DNA of 64,000 bases from JADJOY01 sp016713535 [NCBI: Deltaproteobacteria bacterium] (GTDB lineage Bacteria; JADJOY01): positions 249,472-313,471 of the forward strand of contig JADJOY010000009.1 in assembly GCA_016713535.1 (NCBI GenBank), in the 5' to 3' direction. Of this stretch, positions 25,576-34,014 are shown one piece after another; position 1 is the stretch's first letter, and the number at the start of each line of letters is the position of its first letter. A model generated the notes under the pieces. The model saw only the letters and a program-made list of their open reading frames with translations. It did no database searches and was not told the origin of the DNA. The position numbers and the translations under genes are program-made.

Positions 25576-26733
25576 CTACGCCGCGCGGCTCAGGTGGAAG
25601 CGCTCGGCCACGACCCCGGGCCCGAACGCGTAGGCCTCCGCCTCGCCTGTGCCGGACGGGTCGTCGAGCCACCGCGAGACGATGTAGAGGATCGTCCCCG
25701 ACGACATGTTCCCGTGCTGCGTGAGCACGTCGAAGCTGTAGCGCAGCGAGTCCGCCGAGCCGCCGCGCCCCGCGGCGAACGCCTCGAGGATCGTCTTGCC
25801 GCCCGCGTGCACCAGGTCCTGCACCTCGCCGAGCGGCGGCAGGGTTCGCGCGATCTCGTCACGCCCCAGGAACCGCTCGATGGCGCCGGGCAGCTCGGGG
25901 CTCAGGTCCATCTCGAAGCCGGTGTCGCCGATCCGCCAGCCCATGAGCGCGCCGGTGTCGGGCACGCGCTGCGAGGCGAACCCGCCGAGCGCCGCGCGCG
26001 CACCGTCGCGCCACTCCTCGCCGCCGATCAGCGCCGCCGCCGCGCCATCCGCGAAGATCGTGCACGAGAGCAGGTTGTCGATGCGATCGCTGAAGTTGAA
26101 GTGGAGCGACGAGAGCTCGTTCGCGATCACCAGCACCAGCGCGTCGGAGCGGGTGAGCGCGAACGAGTGCGCGACGTGCAGCGCATTGGCGGCGGCGTGG
26201 CAGCCCATGTAGCCGACGTGGACGCGGCCCACCCCCGACGAGAGCCCGAGCCCGTCGATCACCGCCAGATCCCACCCCGGCGCCATGAAGCCGGTGCAGC
26301 ACGACGTCACCACGTGGGTGATGCGTCCCGCCACGCCGTGGCGCTCGACCAGCGGCCGCGCGGCGCCGAGCGCCTGCAGCGGCGCCAGCTCCGCGAAGAG
26401 CTGCATCCGTTCCTGGGTGGACGGCTGTGTGCCCGGCTCGCGGTAGAGCCGCGCGTCCGCGTCACGACCGAAGTCGGGCAGGGACATGTAGCGATTGGCG
26501 ATCCCGCTGCGGCGAAACAGGGTCTCGAGCAGCCGCCTGGTACGGCGATCGGGCCGCCACTGCCGCACCACCCCATCGAGCAGGTCGAGCTGAGGGTAAG
26601 CGTGCGCGGGCGTGAACGGATGCACGTCCACCAGCGACGACGTTCGGGGGCGGGACGACGCAACCACGGGCACCTGGGGCTTCCTCGCGCTCTGCGCGCC
26701 TTGCTTCGGAGCGAGCGCGCCAGGCTCGATCAT
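25576..26733 (-). CDS. Type III polyketide synthase (chalcone-synthase superfamily)
   Basis: Homodimeric ketosynthase making pyrones, resorcinols or phloroglucinols from acyl-CoA and malonyl-CoA. 385 residues. The catalytic triad is visible: Cys178 in VGYMGCHAAANAL, His309 in LVHAGGK and Asn342 in HGNMSSGTIL. The His to Asn distance of 33 equals that in plant chalcone synthase. VTSCCTGFMAPGWD is also typical. The first ~35 residues are low complexity, so a start downstream of 26733 is possible. No methyltransferase or oxidase gene flanks it. The neighbours are a propeller protein and the divergent ECF sigma gene. Confidence 0.9.
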   Translation of the reverse strand: MIEPGALAPKQGAQSARKPQVPVVASSRPRTSSLVDVHPFTPAHAYPQLDLLDGVVRQWRPDRRTRRLLETLFRRSGIANRYMSLPDFGRDADARLYREPGTQPSTQERMQLFAELAPLQALGAARPLVERHGVAGRITHVVTSCCTGFMAPGWDLAVIDGLGLSSGVGRVHVGYMGCHAAANALHVAHSFALTRSDALVLVIANELSSLHFNFSDRIDNLLSCTIFADGAAAALIGGEEWRDGARAALGGFASQRVPDTGALMGWRIGDTGFEMDLSPELPGAIERFLGRDEIARTLPPLGEVQDLVHAGGKTILEAFAAGRGGSADSLRYSFDVLTQHGNMSSGTILYIVSRWLDDPSGTGEAEAYAFGPGVVAERFHLSRAA

Positions 26734-26737
26734 CCCG

Positions 26738-26831
26738 GAACCGAACCGCCGCGGACGACGCTACGCATGTGGCATTCGTACGGGCCGGCCGGATGGTTCG
26801 AGGTGGTGGTGCTTGTGGTATGAACCGAACC
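26738..26831 (+). promoter_or_regulatory. Repeated GAACCGAACC boxes, candidate ECF promoters
   Basis: The 10-mer GAACCGAACC occurs at 26738-26747 and 26822-26831, followed by CC-rich spacers and CTACGC or GTACCC about 16-18 bp later. GGAAC-type -35 boxes are common for ECF sigma factors, so one or both could be autoregulated promoters of the sigma-ChrR-cytochrome operon. The second site would place the transcript start just upstream of ATG 26885. Confidence 0.4.
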
Positions 26832-26884
26832 TCCCGTCGCGTACCCACGAATACATGCCGAGAACGGTTCCCCGGCCATCCGCC

Positions 26885-27427
26885 ATGGCCGACCCGCCCG
26901 ACGAGGAGCTGCTCGCGCGCGTCGCGAGCGCGGAGCGCGATGCGCTACGGCTGCTCTACGAGCGGTACGCGCAACGAGTGTTCGCCAGTGCGATCAAGCA
27001 CACCACCGACCCCGAGATCGCTTCGGACATCGTCCAGGACGTGTTCCTGGCGGTGTGGATCGGCGCCAAGGGCTTCCGCCCCGAGCGCGGCACCGGCGAG
27101 CAGTGGCTGTTCGCGATCACCCGTAACAAGGTCCAGGATCACTGGCGTCGACTGGGCCGCCTCGGCGCGGCGCTCGTCGAGGCGGCGGACGTGGTGCCCA
27201 CCGAGCACACCCCCGACGGCCCCGATGGCCTCGCCCGCCGCCAGGCCGCGGCCCGCGCGCTCGCGGCCCTCAACCCGGAGCAACGCAAGCTGGTGGAGCT
27301 CGTGTACCTGAAGGATCTGCGTTTCCAGGAAGCCGCGCGCGTGCTCGGCATTCCCCTCGGGACCGTGAAGTCGCGGATCCACGTGGCGCTCGCGGCGATG
27401 CGCGAAGCGCTGGAGGCGAGCCGGTGA
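26885..27427 (+). CDS. ECF-family RNA polymerase sigma factor
   Basis: 181-residue sigma-70 family protein. Region 2 covers about residues 10-85 (LLYERYAQRVFASAIKH, DIVQDVFLAVWIGAKGF). Region 4 covers about 115-175 (LNPEQRKLVELVYLKDLRFQ, VLGIPLGTVKSRIHVAL). Region 3 is absent, as in all ECFs. ATG 26885 is preferred over the in-frame ATG at 26855, because the latter lies at the expected transcription start. The stop overlaps the GTG of the zinc-binding anti-sigma gene, and the multihaem operon follows directly. Pairing with a ChrR-like protein points to the singlet-oxygen/ROS-responsive ECF type. Confidence 0.92.
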   Translation: MADPPDEELLARVASAERDALRLLYERYAQRVFASAIKHTTDPEIASDIVQDVFLAVWIGAKGFRPERGTGEQWLFAITRNKVQDHWRRLGRLGAALVEAADVVPTEHTPDGPDGLARRQAAARALAALNPEQRKLVELVYLKDLRFQEAARVLGIPLGTVKSRIHVALAAMREALEASR

Positions 27428-28173
27428 CGTTGCCTCACGCCGAGCGGGTTCGTGAGCCCTCACATCATCCGCCCCGCGAGCGGTTGCTCCGGTTCGCGCG
27501 CGGCGAGGCGTGGCGAACCGAGCGCATCGTCATGGAAGCCCATCTCTTCCACTGCGACGCGTGCGCCGGAATCGTGGCGAACGAGCGTGTGCCGTTCGAC
27601 GACGGCTTCCGCACCGGCGTCGTGAAGGCACCGGGATCCGCGGTGGGCGTCGCCCGCGCCGCGACTGCGCCCGCCTTCGACCTGGTTTGGCGCAAGGTGG
27701 AGGCGCGAGCGCGAGTCCGGTGGCCGCGCGAGGCCGCAGTGCTACCTCCCTCCGTGCTCGCCGAGCTCGAACCGGCCGAGCGCTGGAGCTGGACGCCGCT
27801 CTGGCCGAGCGGAACGCGCTTCACGGTCCTCGCCCGCGAGCCGGCCGCGGGCACCGAGCTCTACCTGGTGTACTACGGCAAGGCGAGTGCTTTCCCGCGT
27901 CACCACCACCTCCAGCCCGAGGACAACGTGATCCTCGCCGGGGGCTACAAGAGTGGGGTGGTGCCGGCCGACGGGAGCGCGGATGATCAGGTCCTCACGG
28001 GCGACTGGGTGCTGGGCGTTCCCGGTACGAGCCACTCGCCACGAACCGGTCCCGAGGAAGAGTGCTGGTGCCTGAGCCAGGTGTTCGTCGGCGGATCCAA
28101 GCTCGAAACCTTCCACGGGAAGTTCCAGGCCTGGCTCGACGCCTGGGAAGCGCGTCGCGAGCGGCTCCGTTGA
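27424..28173 (+). CDS. ChrR-like zinc anti-sigma factor with C-terminal cupin
   Basis: Cytoplasmic repressor of the preceding sigma factor. 249 residues. The N-terminal anti-sigma domain has the zinc motif HLFHCDACAG (HXXXCXXC type) near residue 40. The C-terminal cupin has FPRHHHLQPEDNVILAGGY, then DWVLGVPGTSHSP with further metal ligands. It overlaps the sigma gene by GTGA. In the Rhodobacter ChrR family the cupin senses singlet oxygen or organic peroxides and releases the sigma factor. The same role here is inferred from domain order. The cytochrome gene starts 6 bp later, so the operon's own output may be redox proteins. Confidence 0.88.
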   Translation: MTLPHAERVREPSHHPPRERLLRFARGEAWRTERIVMEAHLFHCDACAGIVANERVPFDDGFRTGVVKAPGSAVGVARAATAPAFDLVWRKVEARARVRWPREAAVLPPSVLAELEPAERWSWTPLWPSGTRFTVLAREPAAGTELYLVYYGKASAFPRHHHLQPEDNVILAGGYKSGVVPADGSADDQVLTGDWVLGVPGTSHSPRTGPEEECWCLSQVFVGGSKLETFHGKFQAWLDAWEARRERLR

Positions 28174-28178
28174 CCCCC

Positions 28179-29243
28179 GTGGCGCGGTACGGATCTCGCT
28201 CCTCGCCGTGCCGCCCGCGCCAGCCGCGTGGGTGGACGGAGCTCCTCGCCGTGAGCGCGATCGTCGCGGCGCTCGGGGTCGCGTGTGGTGGCGCCGACGG
28301 CGCCGTCACCACTGCATCGTCGTCGTGCCTGGGCTGCCATCCAGCGGAGACGCTCACGACCGTGAAGGTGCGTGGCTCGGCGCGCGAGGTGGTCGATCAG
28401 CTCTCCGACGGCTTCGGCTACGAGCCCGGCTCGCGGGTGGTGTATCCGCGTCGCGGCGCCCACGCGGCCCGTGACCTCGAGGCGTGCGGCACCTGCCACG
28501 TCGGCCACACCAACGCGCAGGACTTCGCGCGAAACCGCAACGTCTACCCGCAGCCCGCGCTCAACCTCCTCACCCAGGGCGGCACCGACTGCGCGTCGGG
28601 CTGCCACGACTGGCTCAAGGAGCCGGTGTTCAAGACCGGCTTCACCAACCTCTTCCAGTACCTGCCCTACTGGGAGGGCCCGCTCGATCCGTACACCCTG
28701 CTCGAGACCTCCGCCGCCGCGGCGGGGGCGATCCTCCTCACCGGCGACGACACCCCCAAGCACCGCCAGATCCTGCGCGAGGGCTGGCGGTGGAACGGCG
28801 AGCTGCAGTCGAGCACGATGACCGTCGAGCAGGTGGCGCCCGGCTGCGGGGGCTGTCACGACCTGAGCGGCGAGCAGCGCCACGGCGAGATCCCGTCGTG
28901 CAACGACTGCCACTGGTTCCGCACCACCAACCCCGAGGGCGCGAACGGCCGCTTCACCGCGCACACGCTGCTGGTGACGACCACCGACGCGTTCGTGGGT
29001 CTGGCGGCGCCGCCCCAGGCGGGCAAGCGGTCGTGTGTGTTCTGCCACGTGTCGGGTGAAAACGGTGAGCTCGCGGACGATCCGCTCACCCGCCGCCAGT
29101 GCTACAACTGCCACGTCTCGGGCCACCACACGCTCATCGCGCCGGCCAGCACCTCCTTCTGGGAGACCTTGCCGATCGGTGAGAAGGCCGACGTGGTGCG
29201 ACAGAAGGAAGCCGAGTTCGAGGCCCAGCACCCGCAGGGCTGA
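28179..29243 (+). CDS. Multihaem c-type cytochrome, lipoprotein-like (about 7 haems)
   Basis: Exported electron-transfer protein of about 354 residues. The signal ends in IVAALGVACGGADG, a possible lipobox. Haem sites in order are CLGCH, CGTCH, CASGCH (CX3CH, non-canonical), CGGCH, CNDCH, CVFCH and CYNCH, giving six canonical and one variant. Extra His such as VSGHH can serve as distal ligands. I choose GTG 28179, 6 bp after the anti-sigma stop. A longer frame begins inside that gene at 28062. It opens a run of seven closely spaced genes forming the cytochrome conduit. Confidence 0.85.
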   Translation: MARYGSRSSPCRPRQPRGWTELLAVSAIVAALGVACGGADGAVTTASSSCLGCHPAETLTTVKVRGSAREVVDQLSDGFGYEPGSRVVYPRRGAHAARDLEACGTCHVGHTNAQDFARNRNVYPQPALNLLTQGGTDCASGCHDWLKEPVFKTGFTNLFQYLPYWEGPLDPYTLLETSAAAAGAILLTGDDTPKHRQILREGWRWNGELQSSTMTVEQVAPGCGGCHDLSGEQRHGEIPSCNDCHWFRTTNPEGANGRFTAHTLLVTTTDAFVGLAAPPQAGKRSCVFCHVSGENGELADDPLTRRQCYNCHVSGHHTLIAPASTSFWETLPIGEKADVVRQKEAEFEAQHPQG

Positions 29244-29251
29244 GGACGAGG

Positions 29252-31420
29252 GTGCGGGATCGTCGCGTGCGCGGAGCACGGGGAATCGGGAGGATTTGCT
29301 TGGTGCTGCTCGCCGTCGCCTCGACCGCCGCCCATGCGCGCTCGTTCGAGCCGGCGTTCGCCTTCGGTCCGACGCCGAGCTGCGAGACCTGCCACCCCGG
29401 CGCGATGGTCGCCACGATGGGGCACGATCACGCCAATGGCGATCGGGTCGCGCTCGCCGAGGCGTTCGGACGCGTGTGTGGCTCCGGAACCCCGGGCTGG
29501 GCGGTATTCCTCGCGAGCATCGCCGCGGGGCGCACCGCCAGCGGTGAGGCTGGCGCGCTCGCGGGGGGGTGCGGGAGCTGCCACGTCGAGGGCCAGGATC
29601 CGCGCCCCGTGGCGGGTGTCACGGCCGCGCCCGCACGGGGTGCACCGGCCGGCGAGGCGTGTCTCGGCTGTCACGCGCACGCCGTCGATCTGGTGGCCGC
29701 GGGCGGCTTTCCGAGTGGCGTCGCTCGCGAGGGCGACTCGGCCGGCACGCGCTGCCTGAGCTGTCACGCGGGTGCCCTCGGCGAGGCCGTCGCCCGGGCG
29801 ATCGCCGCCGCTCCCGACGACGCCGGCGGCAAGCCGGCGCGAGACGTCCACCTGCGCAACGTCGACGTGACCGACCCCGCCGCGGTCGAGAAGACCTGCT
29901 TCATCTGCCACCTCGCCGCGTCGCACCGCCCGCACACGATCGCGAGCCAGAGCGGCGCCTCGGTCACCGCCCGCTTCGACCCCGCGGCGCGCGGCGGCGT
30001 GGCCGCGTGCCAGGCCGCCGGCTGCCACGTCACGCCGATCCACCGGGATGCACGCCTCGAGCGCCACGAGGAGATCCTCGCGTGCGCGACCTGCCACACC
30101 CGCGAGGTGCCGGCGCTGCGCATCGATCTGACGGCCGCCGGCGGCGCGCCCGAGGTCACCTTCCGCGGCTTGCAGAAGCCACGGCTGCGGTGGGTGTGGG
30201 AGAGGGACGTCGCCGCTTACGAGGCGAGCGCGGGCGCCGCGCGCCAGGGCGCGTACCGCGCCAAGCTCACTCCCTTCCTGCCGATCGAGGTCGTGCTCGA
30301 CGCCGACGCGGCGAAGGTGATGCCCGGCACGTACGATGGGTTGCTGCCGCTCTCGGGCGTGGACGCCGCGGCGCTCTCGCCGAGCGGGAAGACCGCACGG
30401 CTCACGATCGACGCGAGCGATCTCGTGTCGGTCGACCACGCCACCGCACCCGCGTCCCGCGCGGCAGCCTGCGCCGACTGCCACGTCGCGAGCGAAGGGA
30501 ACGTCCTCGCGCGGGTGCTGAGGGAGGGCATCCCGCTCGATCCCTACCACGACGGTCACCTGCGCTCCGACTTCCCCGAGCGCGTGCCGTCGAAGAAGCA
30601 CGCCAAGCTCGAAGACGATTGCAGCGCATGCCACGGCGCCTTCCGGCTCGACGGCGTGAATCTGCGCTGCGCCACCGCCGGCTGCCACCCGGGCATGGAG
30701 GGGACCCACCAGACCTCCGGTCACGAGGACTGCGCGGCGTGCCACTTCGAGCACCGCGACCGCGACACCCTCACCGAGCTCGCGCCGGCGACCTGCCAGA
30801 GCGCCGGCTGCCACACGCTGATCCACGGCGGCACCGCGCTCGAGCGCCCGGACGGGAAGTACCGCGCGAGCGGCCACGACGAGGACGTCTCGACCAAGCT
30901 CGTCTTCTCCCACCGCGAGCACCTGAAGATCAACGAGCAGGAGCACCGCGCGGGCGGCTGCCTCGGCTGCCACACCGAGACGGCGACGCGCGAGCTCGCG
31001 ATCCCGTCCCACGAAGGCGAGAAGGGCTGTGCTGGCGGCGCGGGCGAGAGCTGCCACACGGCGGCGGTGCCGATCGAGGAAGCGAAGAAGGCGCCCAACC
31101 GCTTCTGCAAGGAGTGCCACGTCACGGCGGACGGCTCGGTGCCCGAGCTGCCGCCGCGCTCGGCGCACGTGAAGTTCCGCCACAAGGACCACTTCGAGGC
31201 CAGGACCGCGCCCGAGCTCTTCGGCGCGGACGGCCAGCTCGATTGCCGCGTCTGCCACGTCGGCGCCTTCGACGGCAACGACGAGTTCGACGAGGTGGTG
31301 CGCAAGGCGCGCGAGTACCCGCGGCCGATGGAGGAGTGCGTGGCGTGCCATCGCGACGGCCGCGCCGCCGCGCTCGCGTGCGAGTCCTGCCACACCTACC
31401 ACTTCCGGGGTGCGCGGTGA
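29252..31420 (+). CDS. Large multihaem c-type cytochrome (17-18 haem sites)
   Basis: 722 residues with a cleavable signal (ICLVLLAVASTAAHARS), so probably periplasmic. I count 14 CXXCH, three CX4CH (CQAAGCH, CATAGCH, CQSAGCH) and one long CX7CH (CAGGAGESCH), which aligns with a CX6CH in the 32946 gene. The last ~190 residues are clearly homologous to the first ~160 of that protein (AVPIEEAKKAPNRFCKECH versus AVPVEEAKANPNRFCKECH). Its GTG start lies 8 bp past the previous stop, and its own stop overlaps the barrel gene's GTG. It probably fills the barrel as the periplasm-side wire of a porin-cytochrome complex. Confidence 0.87.
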   Translation: MRDRRVRGARGIGRICLVLLAVASTAAHARSFEPAFAFGPTPSCETCHPGAMVATMGHDHANGDRVALAEAFGRVCGSGTPGWAVFLASIAAGRTASGEAGALAGGCGSCHVEGQDPRPVAGVTAAPARGAPAGEACLGCHAHAVDLVAAGGFPSGVAREGDSAGTRCLSCHAGALGEAVARAIAAAPDDAGGKPARDVHLRNVDVTDPAAVEKTCFICHLAASHRPHTIASQSGASVTARFDPAARGGVAACQAAGCHVTPIHRDARLERHEEILACATCHTREVPALRIDLTAAGGAPEVTFRGLQKPRLRWVWERDVAAYEASAGAARQGAYRAKLTPFLPIEVVLDADAAKVMPGTYDGLLPLSGVDAAALSPSGKTARLTIDASDLVSVDHATAPASRAAACADCHVASEGNVLARVLREGIPLDPYHDGHLRSDFPERVPSKKHAKLEDDCSACHGAFRLDGVNLRCATAGCHPGMEGTHQTSGHEDCAACHFEHRDRDTLTELAPATCQSAGCHTLIHGGTALERPDGKYRASGHDEDVSTKLVFSHREHLKINEQEHRAGGCLGCHTETATRELAIPSHEGEKGCAGGAGESCHTAAVPIEEAKKAPNRFCKECHVTADGSVPELPPRSAHVKFRHKDHFEARTAPELFGADGQLDCRVCHVGAFDGNDEFDEVVRKAREYPRPMEECVACHRDGRAAALACESCHTYHFRGAR

Positions 31421-32946
31421 CGGCGGCCTCGACTCGCAGGGGCGGGACCCGTCGCCGTCCGTACGTGTTCGTCGCGTTGTCGCTGTCGCTGGCCACGCAC
31501 GCGTGGGCCGATTCCTTCACCACTCCCGAGGTGTGGGGCTCACTGCGCAGCCGCTACCGCCACGAGTGGGGGAAGACCGAGGCGCCCACCAGCGAGTCGG
31601 TCCACGACGACGACCTCTTCGAGGACCTGAAGCTCGGCGCGAGCGGCATCGGCCTCGAGGGCCTGTCGGCGTCCGCGACGATGCGCTACGAGCAGGACCT
31701 CGACGGCACCCCCGGTAACTCGCCCTTCGTCGACACCCGCGACGGCTACGAGGGCAACCGCGACGTGCAGCTCCTCGACGCGTGGGCCGCCTACCAGGGG
31801 CTGCCGGCCCAGGGCGAGGTGCGCGCCGGCCGCGCCTACCGCTTCCTCGTCGAGCCGCTCCACTTCGACGGCGGCGAGGTGTCGTTCGCCGCGCCGCTCG
31901 AGGGACGCTTCCTGGCCCTCGCGGGCCGCCGCGTCACCTACGACACCAACCCGGAGGACCGGCTGGTCGCGGGCGGGAGCTGGATCTTCCGCCCCTACGA
32001 CCACACCCGTGTGGAGCTCTCCGACGTCTACTACGCGAAGAACGAGGCCGACCTCTACGTGTTCCAGGAGCTGTCCGACACCTGGGACGGCTCGTTCGAG
32101 GTGACGAGCCTCGACGCCGGGCTGCGCGAGCTCACCCTCAACACCTCGTGGATCTCCTACGGCGACGGCGGCATCGAGGGCCGCGACGCGGCGGTGTTCG
32201 GCTCGTACCTCTACAAGGCCGCCGACGCCGAGGACGACCTGATCTTCGACCTGACCTCGGCGGCGGAGCTGCCGGCGGGCTCGCCCAAGCTCGATCGCTT
32301 GCTCCTGCCGCCGCTCCCGCCCTTCCACGAGTGGCAGCTCGACGGCTCGTGGACGCTCCTGCGCCCGAGCTGGGCCTCGCTCGGTCTCACGGGCTCGTTC
32401 GTGGCGCGGGTGTTCGAGGGCAGCGCGGGGGCTGCGACGAGCAACTCGGACTTCGTGGAGCTCGCGGGCGGCGCCTACGTGACCGACCTGCGCGGGCTCG
32501 GGCCGATCGAGGCGCTCGATCTCTCGGTGAGCGGGCTGCGCCACGAGATCTTCCGTAGCGACATCCCCGCCGACCTCGGCGCCGACGATCTCTCCGACAC
32601 CACCGGTGAGGGCGAGACCGCCTACACCGAGGTCCTCGGCGAGGTCACGCTGCGCGCGATGTCGTCGCGGCTCCTGGTGGTGCTGCGTCCGGGCTACCGC
32701 TTCTTCGACGAGAGCCGCACGCGCTTCGTCACCAGCCAGGACCTCACGTCCTGGGACGTCACCGCTTTCGTCCGCTACCGGTGGCCGAGCGTGCTCACGG
32801 TGACCACCGGCTACGGTTACATGAAGGACCTCGTGGTGCGCTATCCGTCCTCGCCGATCACCATCCCGTTCGACGAGTTCCCCACCACGATCCCCGACCT
32901 GACCCGCGTCCAGCAGCTCTTCGTGGATGCGACGGTGTACTTCTGA
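31417..32946 (+). CDS. Outer-membrane beta-barrel of a porin-cytochrome conduit
   Basis: About 509 residues. A signal peptide (FVALSLSLATHAWA) is followed by alternating amphipathic strands with aromatic girdles, such as SATMRYEQDL, RVELSDVYYAK, VVLRPGYRFF and FVRYRWPSVLTVTTGYGYM. The chain ends in DATVYF, the terminal Phe recognised by the BAM machinery. No haem motif. It lies between two multihaem genes, overlapping both neighbours by one to four bases (GTGA and TGATG). This matches the role of MtrB, PioB or OmbB as the sheath through which cytochromes cross the outer membrane. Sequence similarity to those is not obvious, so the role is inferred mainly from context. Confidence 0.82.
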   Translation: MTAASTRRGGTRRRPYVFVALSLSLATHAWADSFTTPEVWGSLRSRYRHEWGKTEAPTSESVHDDDLFEDLKLGASGIGLEGLSASATMRYEQDLDGTPGNSPFVDTRDGYEGNRDVQLLDAWAAYQGLPAQGEVRAGRAYRFLVEPLHFDGGEVSFAAPLEGRFLALAGRRVTYDTNPEDRLVAGGSWIFRPYDHTRVELSDVYYAKNEADLYVFQELSDTWDGSFEVTSLDAGLRELTLNTSWISYGDGGIEGRDAAVFGSYLYKAADAEDDLIFDLTSAAELPAGSPKLDRLLLPPLPPFHEWQLDGSWTLLRPSWASLGLTGSFVARVFEGSAGAATSNSDFVELAGGAYVTDLRGLGPIEALDLSVSGLRHEIFRSDIPADLGADDLSDTTGEGETAYTEVLGEVTLRAMSSRLLVVLRPGYRFFDESRTRFVTSQDLTSWDVTAFVRYRWPSVLTVTTGYGYMKDLVVRYPSSPITIPFDEFPTTIPDLTRVQQLFVDATVYF

Positions 32947-33974
32947 TGCCCACGCGCACTCGACCGCTCGCTGGCTCCGCCCGCCTCGCCGCGCTCGCGC
33001 TGCTCGTGCTCGCCTGCGCGCTCCTCTCCGAGGGCTGCTTCGGCTTCGGCTACGACACCGGGCTCCACTTCTCGCACGGCGAGCACCCCGATCAGATCAA
33101 GGACGAGGCGGGCTACGACGAGTGCGTCGCCTGCCACGCCCTCGACGCCGACGGGCGGCTCTTCACGCGGCCCTCGCACCAGGGCGCCACCGGCTGCTAC
33201 GGCAAGGACGGCGGCTGCCACGACGTCGCGGTGCCGGTCGAGGAAGCCAAGGCCAACCCCAACCGCTTCTGCAAGGAGTGCCACACCGCCGAGACCGGCG
33301 AGGTGATCTGGAAGCCGCACGTCTTCCAGGACGTGAAGTTCCGCCACGCCGACCATGCCCAGACCAAGACCGGCGAGTCGATCGACTGCCAGCGCTGCCA
33401 CTCGCTCCCCATCGACAACGCGAAGTTCGGCGACGTGAAGCGTTCGCTCTTCACGTACCCGATGTCGATGGAGTCGTGTATGAGCTGCCACGCCGAGAAG
33501 GGCGCGCCGAGCGACTGCGCGACCTGCCACGAGGACCGCCGCCCCGACGTCCGCCCGCCGTCGCACCTGGCCGCGGGCTGGCTCGAGTCGCACGGCTTCG
33601 ACGCCGAGCGCAGCGCCGCCAACTGCCAGTGGTGCCACGAGGGCTCACGCAAGCTCTCGTTCCCGGACTCGAGCCTCGCGGCGGGCAGCGAGTTCTGCGT
33701 CTCCTGCCACACCACCCAGCGCCCGCGCAGCCACGTCGCGCGCTGGGACCAGACCCTTCACGGCCGCTACGCGCAGCACGACCGGCGCCGCTGCGCCACC
33801 TGCCACGAGGAGGAGTTCTGCCAGGCGTGCCACGCCATCCCGCCGCGCAGCCACTCGTTCCCGCGCTTCACCGCGCCGGGTGACGGCCATCAGCGCTTCG
33901 CCCGCACCAACGTGCGCGCGTGCCTGACCTGCCACGACTTCGGCGCGACGTGCGCGCCGTGCCACGAACGATGA
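32946..33974 (+). CDS. Multihaem c-type cytochrome lipoprotein (11-12 haems)
   Basis: 342 residues. The lipobox LLSEGCFGFG puts an acylated Cys near residue 30, so it should be anchored in the outer membrane, possibly on the outer face like OmcB. Haem sites: CVACH, CYGKDGGCH (CX6CH), CKECH, CQRCH, CMSCH, CATCH, CQWCH, CVSCH, CATCH, CQACH, CLTCH and CAPCH, giving 11 canonical plus one variant. Its N-terminal half duplicates the C-terminal region of the 18-haem protein. ATG 32946 shares its A with the barrel gene's stop. Probably the terminal, surface-facing cytochrome of the conduit. Confidence 0.87.
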   Translation: MPTRTRPLAGSARLAALALLVLACALLSEGCFGFGYDTGLHFSHGEHPDQIKDEAGYDECVACHALDADGRLFTRPSHQGATGCYGKDGGCHDVAVPVEEAKANPNRFCKECHTAETGEVIWKPHVFQDVKFRHADHAQTKTGESIDCQRCHSLPIDNAKFGDVKRSLFTYPMSMESCMSCHAEKGAPSDCATCHEDRRPDVRPPSHLAAGWLESHGFDAERSAANCQWCHEGSRKLSFPDSSLAAGSEFCVSCHTTQRPRSHVARWDQTLHGRYAQHDRRRCATCHEEEFCQACHAIPPRSHSFPRFTAPGDGHQRFARTNVRACLTCHDFGATCAPCHER

Positions 33975-34014
33975 ACCCCGCTCGAACGCGACGCACTTTC
34001 CCCAGGAGGACCGC

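Noticed and set aside
29569-32946. Open frame of 1125 codons across the multihaem gene
   Set aside because: Only the part from GTG 31417 is real (the barrel protein). The preceding stretch is an Arg-rich shadow of the 18-haem cytochrome.
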